From JACCTU01 sp963737405 (GTDB lineage: Bacteria > Actinomycetota > Thermoleophilia > Gaiellales > Gaiellaceae): a DNA stretch of 64,000 nucleotides. The notes under the pieces were generated by a model. The model did no database searches. It saw nothing but the letters and a program-made list of their open reading frames with translations, and was not told where the DNA came from. The stretch lies in assembly GCA_963737405.1 (NCBI GenBank), contig CAVTSL010000011.1, positions 496,001 to 560,000 on the forward strand, read 5' to 3'. Each line of letters begins with the position of its first letter. The first letter of the stretch is position 1. Below, one piece after another: positions 55,551 to 64,000 of the stretch. Made by a program: the position numbers and the translations under genes.

Positions 55551-56963
55551 CTACGCGATCACCGCCGCGCCGCCCTTCAGCTCCTCGCCGAACTTCGCGC
55601 GCTTGACGAACTGCCCGATGCCGGGCGTCGCGACGAGCTCGTCGTTCTCGACGAGGACGTTCCCGCGGAGCAGCACGATCTCCGGAGTGCCGGTGACCTC
55701 GGTGCCCTCGTAGAGGTTGTAGTCCGTCTTCGAGTGGTGCGTCTTCGCCGAGATCGTGTGCTTCCGGTTCGGGTCGAAGACGACGATGTCCGCGTCGGAG
55801 CCGACGGCGACCGTTCCCTTTCGCGGATAGAGGCCGAAGAGCTTGGCGGGGTTCGTCGCGAGCAGCTCGACCATTCGGTTGAGCGTGATCCGCCCGGTGC
55901 GGGCGCCGAACTCGTGGATCATGTGCAGCCGGTTCTCGAGCCCGGGCCCGCCGTTCGGGATCTTCGAGAAGTCGTCCTTGCCCATCGTCTTCTGCCCGTC
56001 CCAGAGGAACGCGCAGTGGTCGGTCGAGATCACCGAGAGCGAGTCTCTCCGGACCGCGTTCCAGAGGACGTCCCAGTTCGACTTGTCGCGGACCGGTGGC
56101 GAGTACACGTACTTCGCGCCCTCGAAGTCCGGCTTCGCGATGTCGTCGAGCGAGTTGAAGAAGTACTGCGTGCACGTCTCGCCCCAGACGTCCCACCCGT
56201 TCTCCCGGGCGAGCGCGATCGGGTCCACCGCCTCCTTGCACGTCACGTGCACGACGTAGAGCGGTGCGCCGGCGACATGCGCGAGCTGGATCGCCCGGTT
56301 CGTCGCCTCACCCTCCGCTTCGGGCGGCCGCGTGAGCGCGTGATAGAGCGGTTCGGTGTTGCCCGCCTCGAGCGCCTGCTTCACGAGCACGTCGATGAGG
56401 TCGCCGTTCTCGGCGTGGACCATCACGAGCGCGCCCGACTGCGCAGCGACCTCCATCGCGCGGAAGAGCGTCTCGTCGCTCACCATCAGCGCGCCCTTGT
56501 ACGCCATGAAGAGCTTGTACGACGTGACGCCCTGTTCGGGCAGCGACGCGAGCTCCTCGAGCGACCCGCCCTCGTCGAGGTCGGTGATCGCCATGTGGTA
56601 GCCCATGTCGATCACCTGCTTGCCGTCGGCCTTCGACTTCCACTCGTCGAGGGCCGCTGCGAACGACGAGCCGGGCGGCTGGATGACGAAGTCGACGTGG
56701 CACGTGGTGCCGCCGAACGCCGCGGCGGTTTGACCCGACTCGACGTCGTCGATCGTGACCGTCCCGCCGAACGGCATGTCGAGGTGCGTGTGCGGATCGA
56801 CGTTGCCCGGCAGCACGTACTTCCCGCGTGCGTCGATCACGCGGTCGGCGTCGACGTCGAGGGACTCGCCGATCAGGGAGATCCGCTCGTCCTCGACGAA
56901 GACGTCTCCGACGTAGTCGTCGGCCGCCGTGATGACGCGGCCGCCTTTGATCAAGATGGACAT
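55551..56963 (-). CDS. hydA: dihydropyrimidinase (D-hydantoinase)
   Basis: 470-residue amidohydrolase opening dihydrouracil/dihydrothymine to N-carbamoyl-beta-amino acids. The binuclear metal site is complete: H58 and H60 in DPHTHLDMP, the carboxylated Lys K150 in TSYKLFMAYKG, H183 in VHAENGD, H239 in HVTCKEA and D314 in STDHC. Gly-rich NPAKLFGLYPRKGTVAVGSDAD and the C-terminal barrel strand close the fold. It lies 27 bases after the substrate-binding protein gene. Together with the carbamoyl hydrolase and aminotransferase it defines a reductive pyrimidine route. Confidence 0.95.
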   Translation of the reverse strand: MSILIKGGRVITAADDYVGDVFVEDERISLIGESLDVDADRVIDARGKYVLPGNVDPHTHLDMPFGGTVTIDDVESGQTAAAFGGTTCHVDFVIQPPGSSFAAALDEWKSKADGKQVIDMGYHMAITDLDEGGSLEELASLPEQGVTSYKLFMAYKGALMVSDETLFRAMEVAAQSGALVMVHAENGDLIDVLVKQALEAGNTEPLYHALTRPPEAEGEATNRAIQLAHVAGAPLYVVHVTCKEAVDPIALARENGWDVWGETCTQYFFNSLDDIAKPDFEGAKYVYSPPVRDKSNWDVLWNAVRRDSLSVISTDHCAFLWDGQKTMGKDDFSKIPNGGPGLENRLHMIHEFGARTGRITLNRMVELLATNPAKLFGLYPRKGTVAVGSDADIVVFDPNRKHTISAKTHHSKTDYNLYEGTEVTGTPEIVLLRGNVLVENDELVATPGIGQFVKRAKFGEELKGGAAVIA

Positions 56964-56990
56964 GCGGATCTCCCTTCTCGGCTCGGTTCG

Positions 56991-58124
56991 CTACTTGCCG
57001 CCTTCGGTCACCTCGACTTCCGCCTTCTGCCAGTCGGCGCCCTTCCCGTCCTCCTTCAGGCTGTCATACGCCGCCTGCGCGAGGTCGGTGCGGTAGGCGT
57101 CCTTCGAAGCGGGCTTCGAGATCACCTTGAACTGCTTGGCGATGTCGGCCGTCCGCTGGAAGTCCGCGGCGTTCATGATCCCGATCCCGGTCTCGTTCGG
57201 CCAGATCAGCGCGTTGATCTCGTTCAGCTGCCAGCGCTGGTGGCCCTCGCCGAGCGTCGGCCCGTTGTCGAGCACGATCTGGAGGCACTCGTCCTGGTTG
57301 TCGCGGCAGAAGATCCAGCCGCGGAAGCTCGCCTTCAGGAACCGCTTCGAGATGTCCTGGTTCTTGGTGTCGGAGATCCAGTCACCGCGGACGAAGACGC
57401 CGTCCTCGAGCATCGACGTGCCCGCGTCCTCCATCGTGATCACGTTCAGGTCGTCGAGCGTGTAGAGCTGCCCGGTCTCCGGGTTCTTCTGCTCGAGCAC
57501 CTGCGCGAGCTCGTTGTAGGTCATGGCCGCCGCCGCGTCGACCTGCTTCTGGAGGAAGAGGTTCATGTCGAAGGGCTGGTTGACGATCGTGACGTCGTTC
57601 TTGTTCTTGGGGTCGATGCCGTTCTTCGTGAGCGCTGCGAAGAGCTCGAACTCGTTGCCGCAGCACCACACGCCGACCTTCTTGTCCTTCATCGCGGCGA
57701 CGTCGGAGATGCCGCTGTCCTTCCACGTGACCTCGGTCATGCCCGAGCGGCCGAAGACCTGCGAGATGTTCACGAGGTCGCCGCCCTTGTCGCGCGTTGC
57801 GAGGAGCGACGGCAGCCAGTCGATTCCGTACTCCGCACCACCGCTTGCGACGACCTGCTCGGGCGTGATGTCGGGGCCACCGACCTTGATCGAGACGTCG
57901 AGGCCCTCGTCGTCGTAGTACCCCTTCTCGAGCGCCGCGTAGTAGCCGGCGAACTGGGCCTGCGTGACCCACTTCAGCTGGAGCGTCACCTTGTCCTTGC
58001 TCCCGCCGGCCGCCTCAGTGTCGGTCCCGCTCGACTCGTCGTCACCGCCGCAGGCGGCGAGTGCGAACAGCGCTGCCACGACGAGCGCGGCGAGTGCGAG
58101 GAACCACGTCCTACGACCCTTCAT
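56991..58124 (-). CDS. NMT1/THI5-like ABC substrate-binding lipoprotein
   Basis: 377 residues with a lipoprotein signal (lipobox LAAC near residue 24) and an acidic linker. The mature protein has LQLKWVTQAQFAGYYAALEKGYYDDEGLDVSI, the hallmark of NMT1/THI5-like binding proteins for pyrimidines, riboflavin or thiamin precursors, and a KVGVWCCGNEFELFAAL segment with a CC pair in place of the family's CCCFC-like motif. It is followed by the dihydropyrimidinase gene and preceded by permease and ATPase genes on the same strand. Likely ligand: a pyrimidine base or related compound. Confidence 0.92.
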   Translation of the reverse strand: MKGRRTWFLALAALVVAALFALAACGGDDESSGTDTEAAGGSKDKVTLQLKWVTQAQFAGYYAALEKGYYDDEGLDVSIKVGGPDITPEQVVASGGAEYGIDWLPSLLATRDKGGDLVNISQVFGRSGMTEVTWKDSGISDVAAMKDKKVGVWCCGNEFELFAALTKNGIDPKNKNDVTIVNQPFDMNLFLQKQVDAAAAMTYNELAQVLEQKNPETGQLYTLDDLNVITMEDAGTSMLEDGVFVRGDWISDTKNQDISKRFLKASFRGWIFCRDNQDECLQIVLDNGPTLGEGHQRWQLNEINALIWPNETGIGIMNAADFQRTADIAKQFKVISKPASKDAYRTDLAQAAYDSLKEDGKGADWQKAEVEVTEGGK

Positions 58125-58137
58125 CCTTCTCCTTTCG

Positions 58138-58962
58138 TCACTCCGCCGCGCGCGCGGACGGATGCCAGTTCATCGTCAGGCGCTCGACGAGCGCGATTGC
58201 CAGGTAGAAGCCGATTCCGAGGAGGCTCGCGACGAGGATCGCCGCCCAGGCGGTCTCGAAAGCGAAGAGCGCCGCCGAGTTGCGGATCTGGACGCCGAGC
58301 GCCTCCTGCGACCCACCGAAGTACTCGCCGACCACGGCGCCGATCATCGCGAGGACGCTCGCCACTTTCAATGCCGCGAAGAGGTACGGGAGCGAGTTCG
58401 GGAAGCGGACGCGCCGGAAGATCGTCACCTCGCCGGCCGCGTACGACCGCATGAGGTCGATCGACGACGGGTGGACCGAGGTCAACCCGCGAAGCGTGTT
58501 CACGAACACCGGAAAGAAGCAGAGGACCGCAGCGATCACCATCTTCGAGAGCGGGTTCAGCAGGCCGAACCACTGGTTCGTGATCGGGGCGAAGGCGATG
58601 ATCGGGATCGCGTTGGCCGCGATCGCGTACGGCATGATCGCCGTCCGGAGCAGCCGGAACCGGGCCACGAGCACCGCGAGGATCACGCCGGCGGAGCAGC
58701 CGATCGCGAAGCCGCCGAGCGCCTCCTTGAACGTGTACCACCCGGCGCCCCAGAGCACGGCGCGCTCGTCCCAGAACGTCCGGATGATGTCGCTCGGCGG
58801 CGGGAGCAGGAAGCGCTGGACGTGCAGCGCCGCGACGAGCCCTTCCCAGAGCGCGAGCCCGAGCACGAGCACCGCGACGGCCGGCAGCCACTCGCGGGCG
58901 GTATGCATCGTCCGCCCGAGCAGGCGCTCGCCTGCGACCGGCGTGACGGTGTAGCCGCTCAT
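58138..58962 (-). CDS. ABC transporter permease (first of two)
   Basis: 274 residues, six membrane helices, BPD_transp_1 type (SsuC/TauC-like). The cytoplasmic EAA loop is visible as LMRSYAAGEVTIFRRVRFPNSLPYLFAALK. ATG 58962 overlaps the ATPase stop by 4 bases, and the binding-protein gene follows after 13 bases. It pairs with the second permease at 59762-60589 to form a heterodimeric channel around the shared ATPase. Confidence 0.92.
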   Translation of the reverse strand: MSGYTVTPVAGERLLGRTMHTAREWLPAVAVLVLGLALWEGLVAALHVQRFLLPPPSDIIRTFWDERAVLWGAGWYTFKEALGGFAIGCSAGVILAVLVARFRLLRTAIMPYAIAANAIPIIAFAPITNQWFGLLNPLSKMVIAAVLCFFPVFVNTLRGLTSVHPSSIDLMRSYAAGEVTIFRRVRFPNSLPYLFAALKVASVLAMIGAVVGEYFGGSQEALGVQIRNSAALFAFETAWAAILVASLLGIGFYLAIALVERLTMNWHPSARAAE

Positions 58963-59765
58963 TCGGCCTCCGCGAGCCGCAGCTCAGCGTCTCGCCCGGA
59001 GCCGCCGTGCAGCGCCTCGCGCACGCGCGTCACGAGCTCGAAGAAGTGAGCGTCCTCGCGCGTCGCGTTCGTCCGTGGCTGCGGCAGGTCGATCGGGATG
59101 ATCTCGGTGATCCGGCCGGGCCGCGGCGACATCACCACGACGCGCGTCGAGAGGAAGACCGCCTCGGCGATCGAGTGCGTGACGAAGACGATCGTCGACT
59201 GCGTCTCCTGCCAGATGCGGAGCAGCTCCGTGTTGAGACGCTCGCGGGTCATCTCGTCGAGCGCGCCGAACGGCTCGTCCATCAGCAGGAGCGCCGGCGA
59301 GAACGAGAGAGCGCGCGCGATCGACACACGCTGCTGCATGCCGCCGGAGAGCTCCCACGGGTGGCGCTTCTCGAAGCCGGTCAGCTCGACGAGGTCGAGC
59401 ATCTCGTTCACGCGCGCATCGCGCCTGCCTCGGTCCCAACCGGCGAGCTCGAGCGGGAGCGAGATGTTCCGCGCGACCGTCCGCCAGTCGTAGAGCACGG
59501 CGTCCTGGAACACGATCCCGTAGTCGCGGTCGAGGCGCGCCTGGTGCGCCGTCTTCCCGTTCACGATCGCCTCGCCCGTGCTCGGCTTGATCAGGTCGCC
59601 GATGATCCGCAGCAGCGTCGACTTGCCGCAGCCGGACGGTCCGATCAGCGAGACGAACTCGCGCGGCTCGATCTCGAGGTCGATCTCCTGCAGCGCGACG
59701 ACCTCGCCGTTCGCGAACGTGCGCCCGACGGTGCGGAGCGAGACGGCGGCGGCGGCGTCGGTCAT
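58959..59765 (-). CDS. ABC transporter ATP-binding protein (nitrate/sulfonate/pyrimidine-precursor class)
   Basis: 268 residues with LIGPSGCGKSTLLRII (Walker A), YGIVFQDAVLYDWRTV (Q-loop), ELSGGMQQRVSIARAL (signature), LLLMDEPFGALDEMTRERL (Walker B) and FVTHSIAEAVFLSTRV (H-loop). ATG 59765 overlaps the second permease stop (ATGA). It powers import of the ligand of the NMT1-like binding protein. Confidence 0.94.
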   Translation of the reverse strand: MTDAAAAVSLRTVGRTFANGEVVALQEIDLEIEPREFVSLIGPSGCGKSTLLRIIGDLIKPSTGEAIVNGKTAHQARLDRDYGIVFQDAVLYDWRTVARNISLPLELAGWDRGRRDARVNEMLDLVELTGFEKRHPWELSGGMQQRVSIARALSFSPALLLMDEPFGALDEMTRERLNTELLRIWQETQSTIVFVTHSIAEAVFLSTRVVVMSPRPGRITEIIPIDLPQPRTNATREDAHFFELVTRVREALHGGSGRDAELRLAEAE

Positions 59766-60589
59766 ACGACGTGCTCCGGCGCCTTGCGGACGACGAGCTT
59801 CTCGAGCAGGGCGATCGAGAGGTAGAAGGAGATCCCGAGCAGCGCGGCGATGAGGTTCGTCGCCCAGAGGCTCGGCGGTGAGCTCAGGTAGTACTGGTTG
59901 AAGTTCAGGATCGCGCCGCCGAGGCCGTCCTGGATCGACGACGGGAGCTCGCCGATGATCGCGCCGACGACGCTGGCGGTCGCGGAGACCTTCAGCGCCG
60001 TGAAGAGGAACGGCAGCGACGCCGGCACCTTCACCTTCCAGAGGATCGCCCACTTGCCCGACGCGTACGAGCGCATGAGCTCGAGCGCGCGCGGATCCGC
60101 CGAGTCGAGGCCGCGCATCGTGTTGATCGTCACGGGGAAGAAGGTGAGGTAGGCGGCGATCACGGCGACGGAGCCCCAGGCCGGGAGCCCCCGCGAGCCA
60201 GTCCAGACGACGACCATCGGCGCGATCGCGAGGATCGGCACGGTCTGAGACGCGACGATGTAGGGGAGGACCCCGCGCGCGAGCAGCCGCGAGTGGTGCA
60301 GGACGATGCCGATCGCGAAGCCGATGGTCGCGCCGAGCAGCAGGCCGACCGCCGCCTCCTTCGCCGTGAAGAGCGCCGAGTGCCAGAGCACCTCGATCAA
60401 CAGCGGCCCGTTCGTCCGTGAGGGCTCGAACAGCTGACCGACGATGTCGTGGATGTGCGGCATCGTCAGGTCGGTCACCGTGAACGTCCCGACCTTGAGC
60501 TCGGTCGTCTCGCCGAGCCACTTGAAGCCCTCCCAGAGACCCCAGAGCACCGCGAGCACCGCGAGCAACATTCCACTCCTGCGGAGCAC
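59762..60589 (-). CDS. ABC transporter permease (second of two)
   Basis: About 275 residues. GTG 60589 (MLRRSGMLLAVLAVLWGLWEG) is chosen because it adds positive charges before the first helix and has AGGA 8 bases upstream; ATG 60571, with GGAG 5 bases upstream, is equally defensible. The EAA loop is LELMRSYASGKWAILWKVKVPASLPFLFTALK. First gene of the five-gene importer/dihydropyrimidinase run. Its start is 19 bases from that of the divergent amidohydrolase. Confidence 0.9.
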   Translation of the reverse strand: MLRRSGMLLAVLAVLWGLWEGFKWLGETTELKVGTFTVTDLTMPHIHDIVGQLFEPSRTNGPLLIEVLWHSALFTAKEAAVGLLLGATIGFAIGIVLHHSRLLARGVLPYIVASQTVPILAIAPMVVVWTGSRGLPAWGSVAVIAAYLTFFPVTINTMRGLDSADPRALELMRSYASGKWAILWKVKVPASLPFLFTALKVSATASVVGAIIGELPSSIQDGLGGAILNFNQYYLSSPPSLWATNLIAALLGISFYLSIALLEKLVVRKAPEHVV

Positions 60590-60608
60590 CGGTTTATCCT
60601 CCCAGGCC

Positions 60609-61853
60609 GTGCCGCTGGAGCCAAGCAGGACCGTCGACGAGCTCCGGGAGCTCCGCGAGCTGACCGGGGACGAGAACGGCGCGCAGCGCGTCGCCTGGAC
60701 GGAGACGTGGGAGCGGGCCCGCGAGTGGTTGCGCGGCAAGGTCGCCGAGACGGGCGCCACCGAGGAGATCGACGAGGCCGGGAACCAGTGGTTCACGCTC
60801 GCCGGCGCGTCCGACCGGGCGCTGCTGATCGGCGGACACATCGACTCCGTGCCGAACGGCGGCTGGCTCGACGGCGCGCTCAACGTCGTGGCGGGCGTCG
60901 AGGTGTTGCGGCGACTCGCCGAGGAGGGGCAGCCGCCGCTCACGGTGCGGCTCGTGAACTGGGCCGACGAGGAGGGCGCGCGGTTCGGGCGCTCGCTCTT
61001 CGGCTCGAGTGCAGCCGCCGGCTCGATGGCCGACCAGGACGAGCTCCGCCAGCGGCACGACGCCGACGGCGTGGCGCTTCCCGACGCCCTGTCGGCGCAC
61101 GGGGTCGACCTCGACAACGCGATCGCGGCGCGCTCGCAGCTCGCGAGCGCCGCGGCCTACCTCGAGCTGCACATCGAGCAGGGGCCGGTGCTCGAGTCGA
61201 TGGATCTGCCCCTCGGCGTCGTCCTCGGGACGTTCGGCGTCGAGCGGCACCAGATCACGTGGCGTGGACAGGCGGCGCACGCGGGGTCGACGCCGATGGA
61301 CAAGCGCCGCGACGCGCTTGCGGGCGCCGCCAAGCTCGCGCTCGAGATCCGGCCGATCGCCGCTCAGGTGGGCGGTGGCGCGGTGTGCACGTCCGGCGGA
61401 GTGGTCACGAAGCCGGGGATCGTCACCTCGGTCGTGGAAACGGCCGAGCAGCTGCTCGACCAGCGGCACCTCGACGCCGACAAGCTCGCCGAGCTCCTGC
61501 GGTTGGCACGCGAGGCGTCCGAGCGATTTGCGGCGGAGGAGAACATCGAGGTCGAGTGGGAGCGGATCTGGAACATCGAGCCGATCCTGTTCGACCCGGA
61601 GCTGATCGAGCTCGCGGACGAGTCGATCCGCGAGGTGGCGGGGACGTCGCACCGGCTCCCGAGCGGCCCGTTGCACGACGCGGCAGAGGTGTCGCGCGCC
61701 GGCGTGCCGACGGTGATGCTCTTCGTCCAGAGCCTCCGCGGCCTCTCGCACACGAAGCTCGAGGACACGAAGCCGGAGCACCTGGAGCTCGCGGTGCAGG
61801 CGCTCGACCGGCTCACGACGAGGACCCTCGAGCTGCTCGCCTCGCGGGGTTAA
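60609..61853 (+). CDS. Zn-dependent N-carbamoyl-amino-acid hydrolase (beta-ureidopropionase/allantoate amidohydrolase family)
   Basis: GTG 60609 gives 414 residues of the M20-type amidase/hydantoinase-carbamoylase family. Metal-site motifs are LIGGHIDSVPNGGWLDGALNVVAG (His, Asp), NWADEEGARFG (Glu pair), LELHIEQGPVLES (His) and, near the C-terminus, GPLHDAAEVSRAGVP (His). The substrate-recognition ITWRGQAAHAGSTPMDKRRDAL region is present. Next to dihydropyrimidinase and an aminotransferase, it most likely hydrolyses N-carbamoyl-beta-alanine; allantoate or N-carbamoyl-L-amino acids remain possible. Confidence 0.9.
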   Translation: MPLEPSRTVDELRELRELTGDENGAQRVAWTETWERAREWLRGKVAETGATEEIDEAGNQWFTLAGASDRALLIGGHIDSVPNGGWLDGALNVVAGVEVLRRLAEEGQPPLTVRLVNWADEEGARFGRSLFGSSAAAGSMADQDELRQRHDADGVALPDALSAHGVDLDNAIAARSQLASAAAYLELHIEQGPVLESMDLPLGVVLGTFGVERHQITWRGQAAHAGSTPMDKRRDALAGAAKLALEIRPIAAQVGGGAVCTSGGVVTKPGIVTSVVETAEQLLDQRHLDADKLAELLRLAREASERFAAEENIEVEWERIWNIEPILFDPELIELADESIREVAGTSHRLPSGPLHDAAEVSRAGVPTVMLFVQSLRGLSHTKLEDTKPEHLELAVQALDRLTTRTLELLASRG

Positions 61854-62000
61854 CGCGCAGGGTCGCAGCCCCGGGCCCGGACACGTCCGACCGGGCGGCA
61901 GGCAGGCGACACTTCGCTGTGATCGTGACATCGCGCGTCCGCCGGCACGCCGCCGGTGGACGAATCGTCACACTCTCGACACGAAGGACGCGTCTGCAGG

Positions 62001-62033
62001 GGCGAACTGCAGGGTCAGACCCAGGGGTTCGCC
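62001..62033. terminator. hairpin between convergent genes, contains GGGTCAGACCC
   Basis: GGCGAAC (62001-62007) pairs with GTTCGCC (62027-62033); inside is the dyad GGGT-CAG-ACCC (62012-62022). It lies in the gap 61854-62052 between the amidohydrolase and the small transporter gene. The core GGGTCAGACCC matches that of the 54801-54831 hairpin. Confidence 0.5.
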
Positions 62034-62052
62034 GACCGCAACCGCCTCGCCG

Positions 62053-62526
62053 TCACGTGAACCGAACGAGCGCGACGCCGACCGCCACGAGCGCGATCCC
62101 CGCGAGCCGGCCGGGTGTGATCGGGTTCTCCTCGAACCCGACCCAGCCGAAGTGGTCGACGAGGAGCGAGGCGAGCGCCTGCCCGGCGAGGATGACCGCC
62201 ACGAGCGTCGCCGCGCCGAGCTTCGGCGCCGCCACGACGCTCCCGAGCACGTAGAACGCCCCGAGCAGCCCGCCGATCCAGACCCACCACGGCGCCGACT
62301 CCATCCGCGAGAGCGGCGGCCAATCCCGGTAGGCCGCGAGCATCACCACGAGCAGCACGAGCGTGCCGACCGCGAACGACACGAGCGTCGCCCGCAGCGG
62401 GCTGTCCACCCAGTTCGCGAGCTGCGCGTTGATCCCGAACTGGATCGGCAGCATCGCCCCTGCCGCGAACCCGAACGCGAGGTAGGGCCAGATTGCCACG
62501 CGGGCCAATTCGCGCGAAGATCCCAC
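62053..62526 (-). CDS. DMT-superfamily small transporter (YdcZ/DUF606 type)
   Basis: 157 residues with five hydrophobic helices. FGFAAGAMLPIQFGINAQLANWVDSPLRATLVSFAVG is typical of DUF606 proteins, with the conserved N-x-x-L and late Gly-rich helix LVAVILAGQALASLLVDHFG. Such half-size proteins often work as dimers. Substrate unknown. It is divergent from the LLM oxidoreductase gene by 35 bases. Confidence 0.85.
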   Translation of the reverse strand: MGSSRELARVAIWPYLAFGFAAGAMLPIQFGINAQLANWVDSPLRATLVSFAVGTLVLLVVMLAAYRDWPPLSRMESAPWWVWIGGLLGAFYVLGSVVAAPKLGAATLVAVILAGQALASLLVDHFGWVGFEENPITPGRLAGIALVAVGVALVRFT

Positions 62527-62561
62527 TTTCCCTGCCCGCCCGCCGCTTGCCCGGAGGTCAC

Positions 62562-63579
62562 ATGCTCACGTTCGGCGTCACCGTCCTGCCCGATCCCCCG
62601 TACACACGCCTGATCGAGCTGACGAAGCTCGCCGAGCAGCACGGGTTCGACTACGGCTGGACCTACGACTCCCACATCCTCTGGCAGGAGTCGTACGCGA
62701 CGCTCCCGCTCGTCGCCGCCGAGACCAGCCGGATCAAGCTCGGCCACTTCGTGACGAATCCGGGGATCCGCGACCCGACGATCACCGCGAGCTGGTACGC
62801 GACGATGCAGGACCTCTCGAACGGGCGGATGGTGATGGGCATCGGGCGCGGCGACTCCTCGCGGCGCGTCGTCGGGCTCAAGCCTGTGAGGGTCGCCGAG
62901 TTCGAGGCGCGGACGGCGATGATCAAGGACCTGATGAACGGCCGCCCGGTCGAGTGGAACGACAAGGAGCTGAAGCTCGAGTGGGTGCGTCCGGAGCTGC
63001 CGGAGATCGAGGTCTGGGTCGCGGGCTACGGCCCGAAGGCGCTCGCCGTCGCCGGCCGCGTCGGCGACGGCGTGATCATCCAGCTCGCGGACCCGCAGAT
63101 CATCCAGTGGATCATGGACACCGCCCGCCAGTCCGCCGAGGAGGCGGGCCGCGACCCGAGCGCGCTCAAGTGCATCGTCGGCGCGCCGAGCATGATCACC
63201 GACGACATCCAGGACGCCCGGGAGCAGGTGCGCTGGTTCCCGGCGATGGTCTCGAACCACGTCATGGACCTGATCGAGCGCTACGGCTGGGACTCCTCGA
63301 TCCCGACCGCGCTCACCGAGTTCGTGAAGGCGCGGAAGTTCTACGACTACAAGGACCACAGCCGCGTCGGCGCAGCGCACGGCGAGTTCGTGACCGACGA
63401 GATCTGCCGACCGTTTCTGCGTGATCGGCAACGTCGAGCAGGCGATCGAGAAGCTCCGCGAGCTCGAGTCCGTCGGGGTCGACCAGTTCAACATCTACCT
63501 CATGACCGGCCAGCAGGAGTCGACCCTGAAGGTGTACGGGGACGAGATCATCCCCAAGTTCGCGAGCGTCCCGGCCTGA
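62562..63579 (+). CDS. LLM-class (F420/flavin-dependent) oxidoreductase, one frame break
   Basis: ATG 62562 has GGAGG five bases upstream. Luciferase-like TIM barrel: MLTFGVTVLPDPPYTRLIEL, YDSHILWQESYATLPL, GHFVTNPGIRDPTITAS, GRMVMGIGRGDSSRR and VWVAGYGPKALAVAGRVGDGVI. One extra base near 63412 diverts the frame; correcting it gives RFCVIGNVEQAIEKLRELES and a TGA at 63577, 338 residues. The family resembles methylene-tetrahydromethanopterin reductase. Similar genes are found beside hydantoinase and pyrimidine genes, suggesting a redox step on a related heterocycle; this is inference. Confidence 0.85.
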
Positions 63580-63791
63580 GCCGCTACTGGAGGCAGATGT
63601 CGACGAAACGCTTCGTTCCGTCGTCGAACGACGCAGAGACCCGGTACTCGCCGGCGACCAGGCCTTCGTGATGGTGGTCCGTGTCCGCATCAGAGCCGCA
63701 GCTCAGAGCGAAGCACCGCTCTGAGCTGAGCGACCCTGGCCGTGCGGCTCGGACGATTAGCCCCAGGGCTAGTCGTGTGCCGCGGGCTTCG
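63580..63791. other. intergenic region with perfect hairpin and a coding-like fragment
   Basis: AGCTCAGAGCG (63700-63710) and CGCTCTGAGCT (63717-63727) form an 11-bp perfect hairpin with a 6-base loop, a possible terminator for msrA on the minus strand. Between 63584 and about 63690 the minus strand reads as a coding-like tail (HHHEGLVAGEYRVSASF, then FVDICLQ and a stop) but has no start codon in frame. It may be a gene remnant or a chance reading. Confidence 0.35.
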
Positions 63792-64000
63792 TTACCCGAT
63801 AGCGCTGAGCGCCGGCGTACAGCTGGCGCGGCCGTGCTTCTCGAGGTAGCGCTGGTGGTACTCCTCGGCCCGGTAGAACGTCTGCGCCGGCTCGATCGCC
63901 GTCACGATCGGCCGCTTGTACTTGCCGGACGCATCGAGCGATGCCTTCGAGCGCTCCGCCGCCTCGCGCTGCTCCTCGTCATGGAAGAACACGACCGACC
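63792..64000 (-). CDS. msrA: peptide methionine sulfoxide reductase MsrA, N-terminus outside window
   Basis: Only the last 69 or so residues are present. They match the MsrA C-terminal half: VVFFHDEEQREAAERSKASLD, YKRPIVTAI, PAQTFYRAEEYHQRYLEKHG. The stop is TAA (63792-63794). The catalytic GCFW motif would lie upstream, beyond position 64000. A Cys remains near the end (RASCTPALS), compatible with a C-terminal resolving Cys. MsrA repairs oxidised methionine in proteins. Confidence 0.9.
   Translation of the reverse strand, partial: SVVFFHDEEQREAAERSKASLDASGKYKRPIVTAIEPAQTFYRAEEYHQRYLEKHGRASCTPALSAIG

Noticed and set aside
63584..63690. A small minus-strand gene ending FVDICLQ
   Set aside because: Coding-like tail but no start codon in frame; kept only as a note under the intergenic entry.

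Overview
The window is very GC-rich, densely packed DNA with many 1-4 base gene overlaps (ATGA, GTGA, TTGA, TAGTG) and frequent GTG/TTG starts. Gene content points to a soil-type actinobacterium, probably class Thermoleophilia (Gaiellales/Solirubrobacterales-like). The supporting genes are zwf paired with opcA, a caa3-type oxidase, LuxR regulators fused to a nucleotide-cyclase domain, a DUF4242 protein and an F420-type LLM oxidoreductase. The lineage is inferred from family knowledge only. No rRNA, tRNA, CRISPR array, prophage or transposase gene was seen, and no gene-free gap exceeds 300 bases (the largest is 44261-44550).

Layout. 1-7723: a partial ABC-F ATPase, a broken beta-propeller gene, then an operon of membrane histidine kinase, receiver protein, HEAT-repeat protein and family 2 glycosyltransferase. 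7720-7888: a long hairpin element between convergent genes. 7885-17792: a pentose-phosphate block with tkt divergent from rpiB-tal-pgi-gnd-zwf-opcA, followed with overlap by a soluble histidine kinase and an OmpR-type regulator. 17850-23000: STAS protein, secreted protein, amidase, secreted metalloprotease. 23032-26934: caa3 oxidase genes ctaC-ctaD-ctaB and a tiny membrane ORF. 26945-32133: a small protein, a Pro/Glu-repeat membrane protein and an ABC exporter pair (FtsX-like permease plus ATPase). 32206-36885: a cyclase-ATPase-LuxR regulator, then a cupin / 42-residue membrane peptide / HTH mini-operon ending in a strong terminator; similar G/C-tract motifs precede both. 36961-40757: a switch-like leader, a secreted Thr-Pro-repeat protein, an L,D-transpeptidase and secreted proteins. 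40873-48183: CYTH-CHAD protein, solute-binding protein, LysR and MarR regulators, secreted glycoside hydrolase. 48256-63579: a probable reductive pyrimidine / beta-amino-acid catabolic region with aminotransferase, LuxR regulator, methylmalonate-semialdehyde dehydrogenase, dihydropyrimidinase, NMT1-type ABC importer with two permeases, carbamoyl-amidohydrolase and an LLM oxidoreductase. 63792-64000: C-terminal end of msrA.

How the parts fit. The sugar block supplies the oxidative and non-oxidative pentose phosphate pathway, apart from 6-phosphogluconolactonase and ribulose-5-phosphate epimerase, neither of which is here. The pyrimidine region supplies import, ring opening, decarbamoylation, transamination and semialdehyde oxidation; the first step (dihydropyrimidine dehydrogenase) is not in the window.

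Quality warning: about 16 single-base frame breaks occur in otherwise well-conserved genes, roughly 13 of them extra bases. That bias is more typical of uncorrected long-read sequence than of true gene decay, so most broken genes here are annotated as CDS with the break noted.
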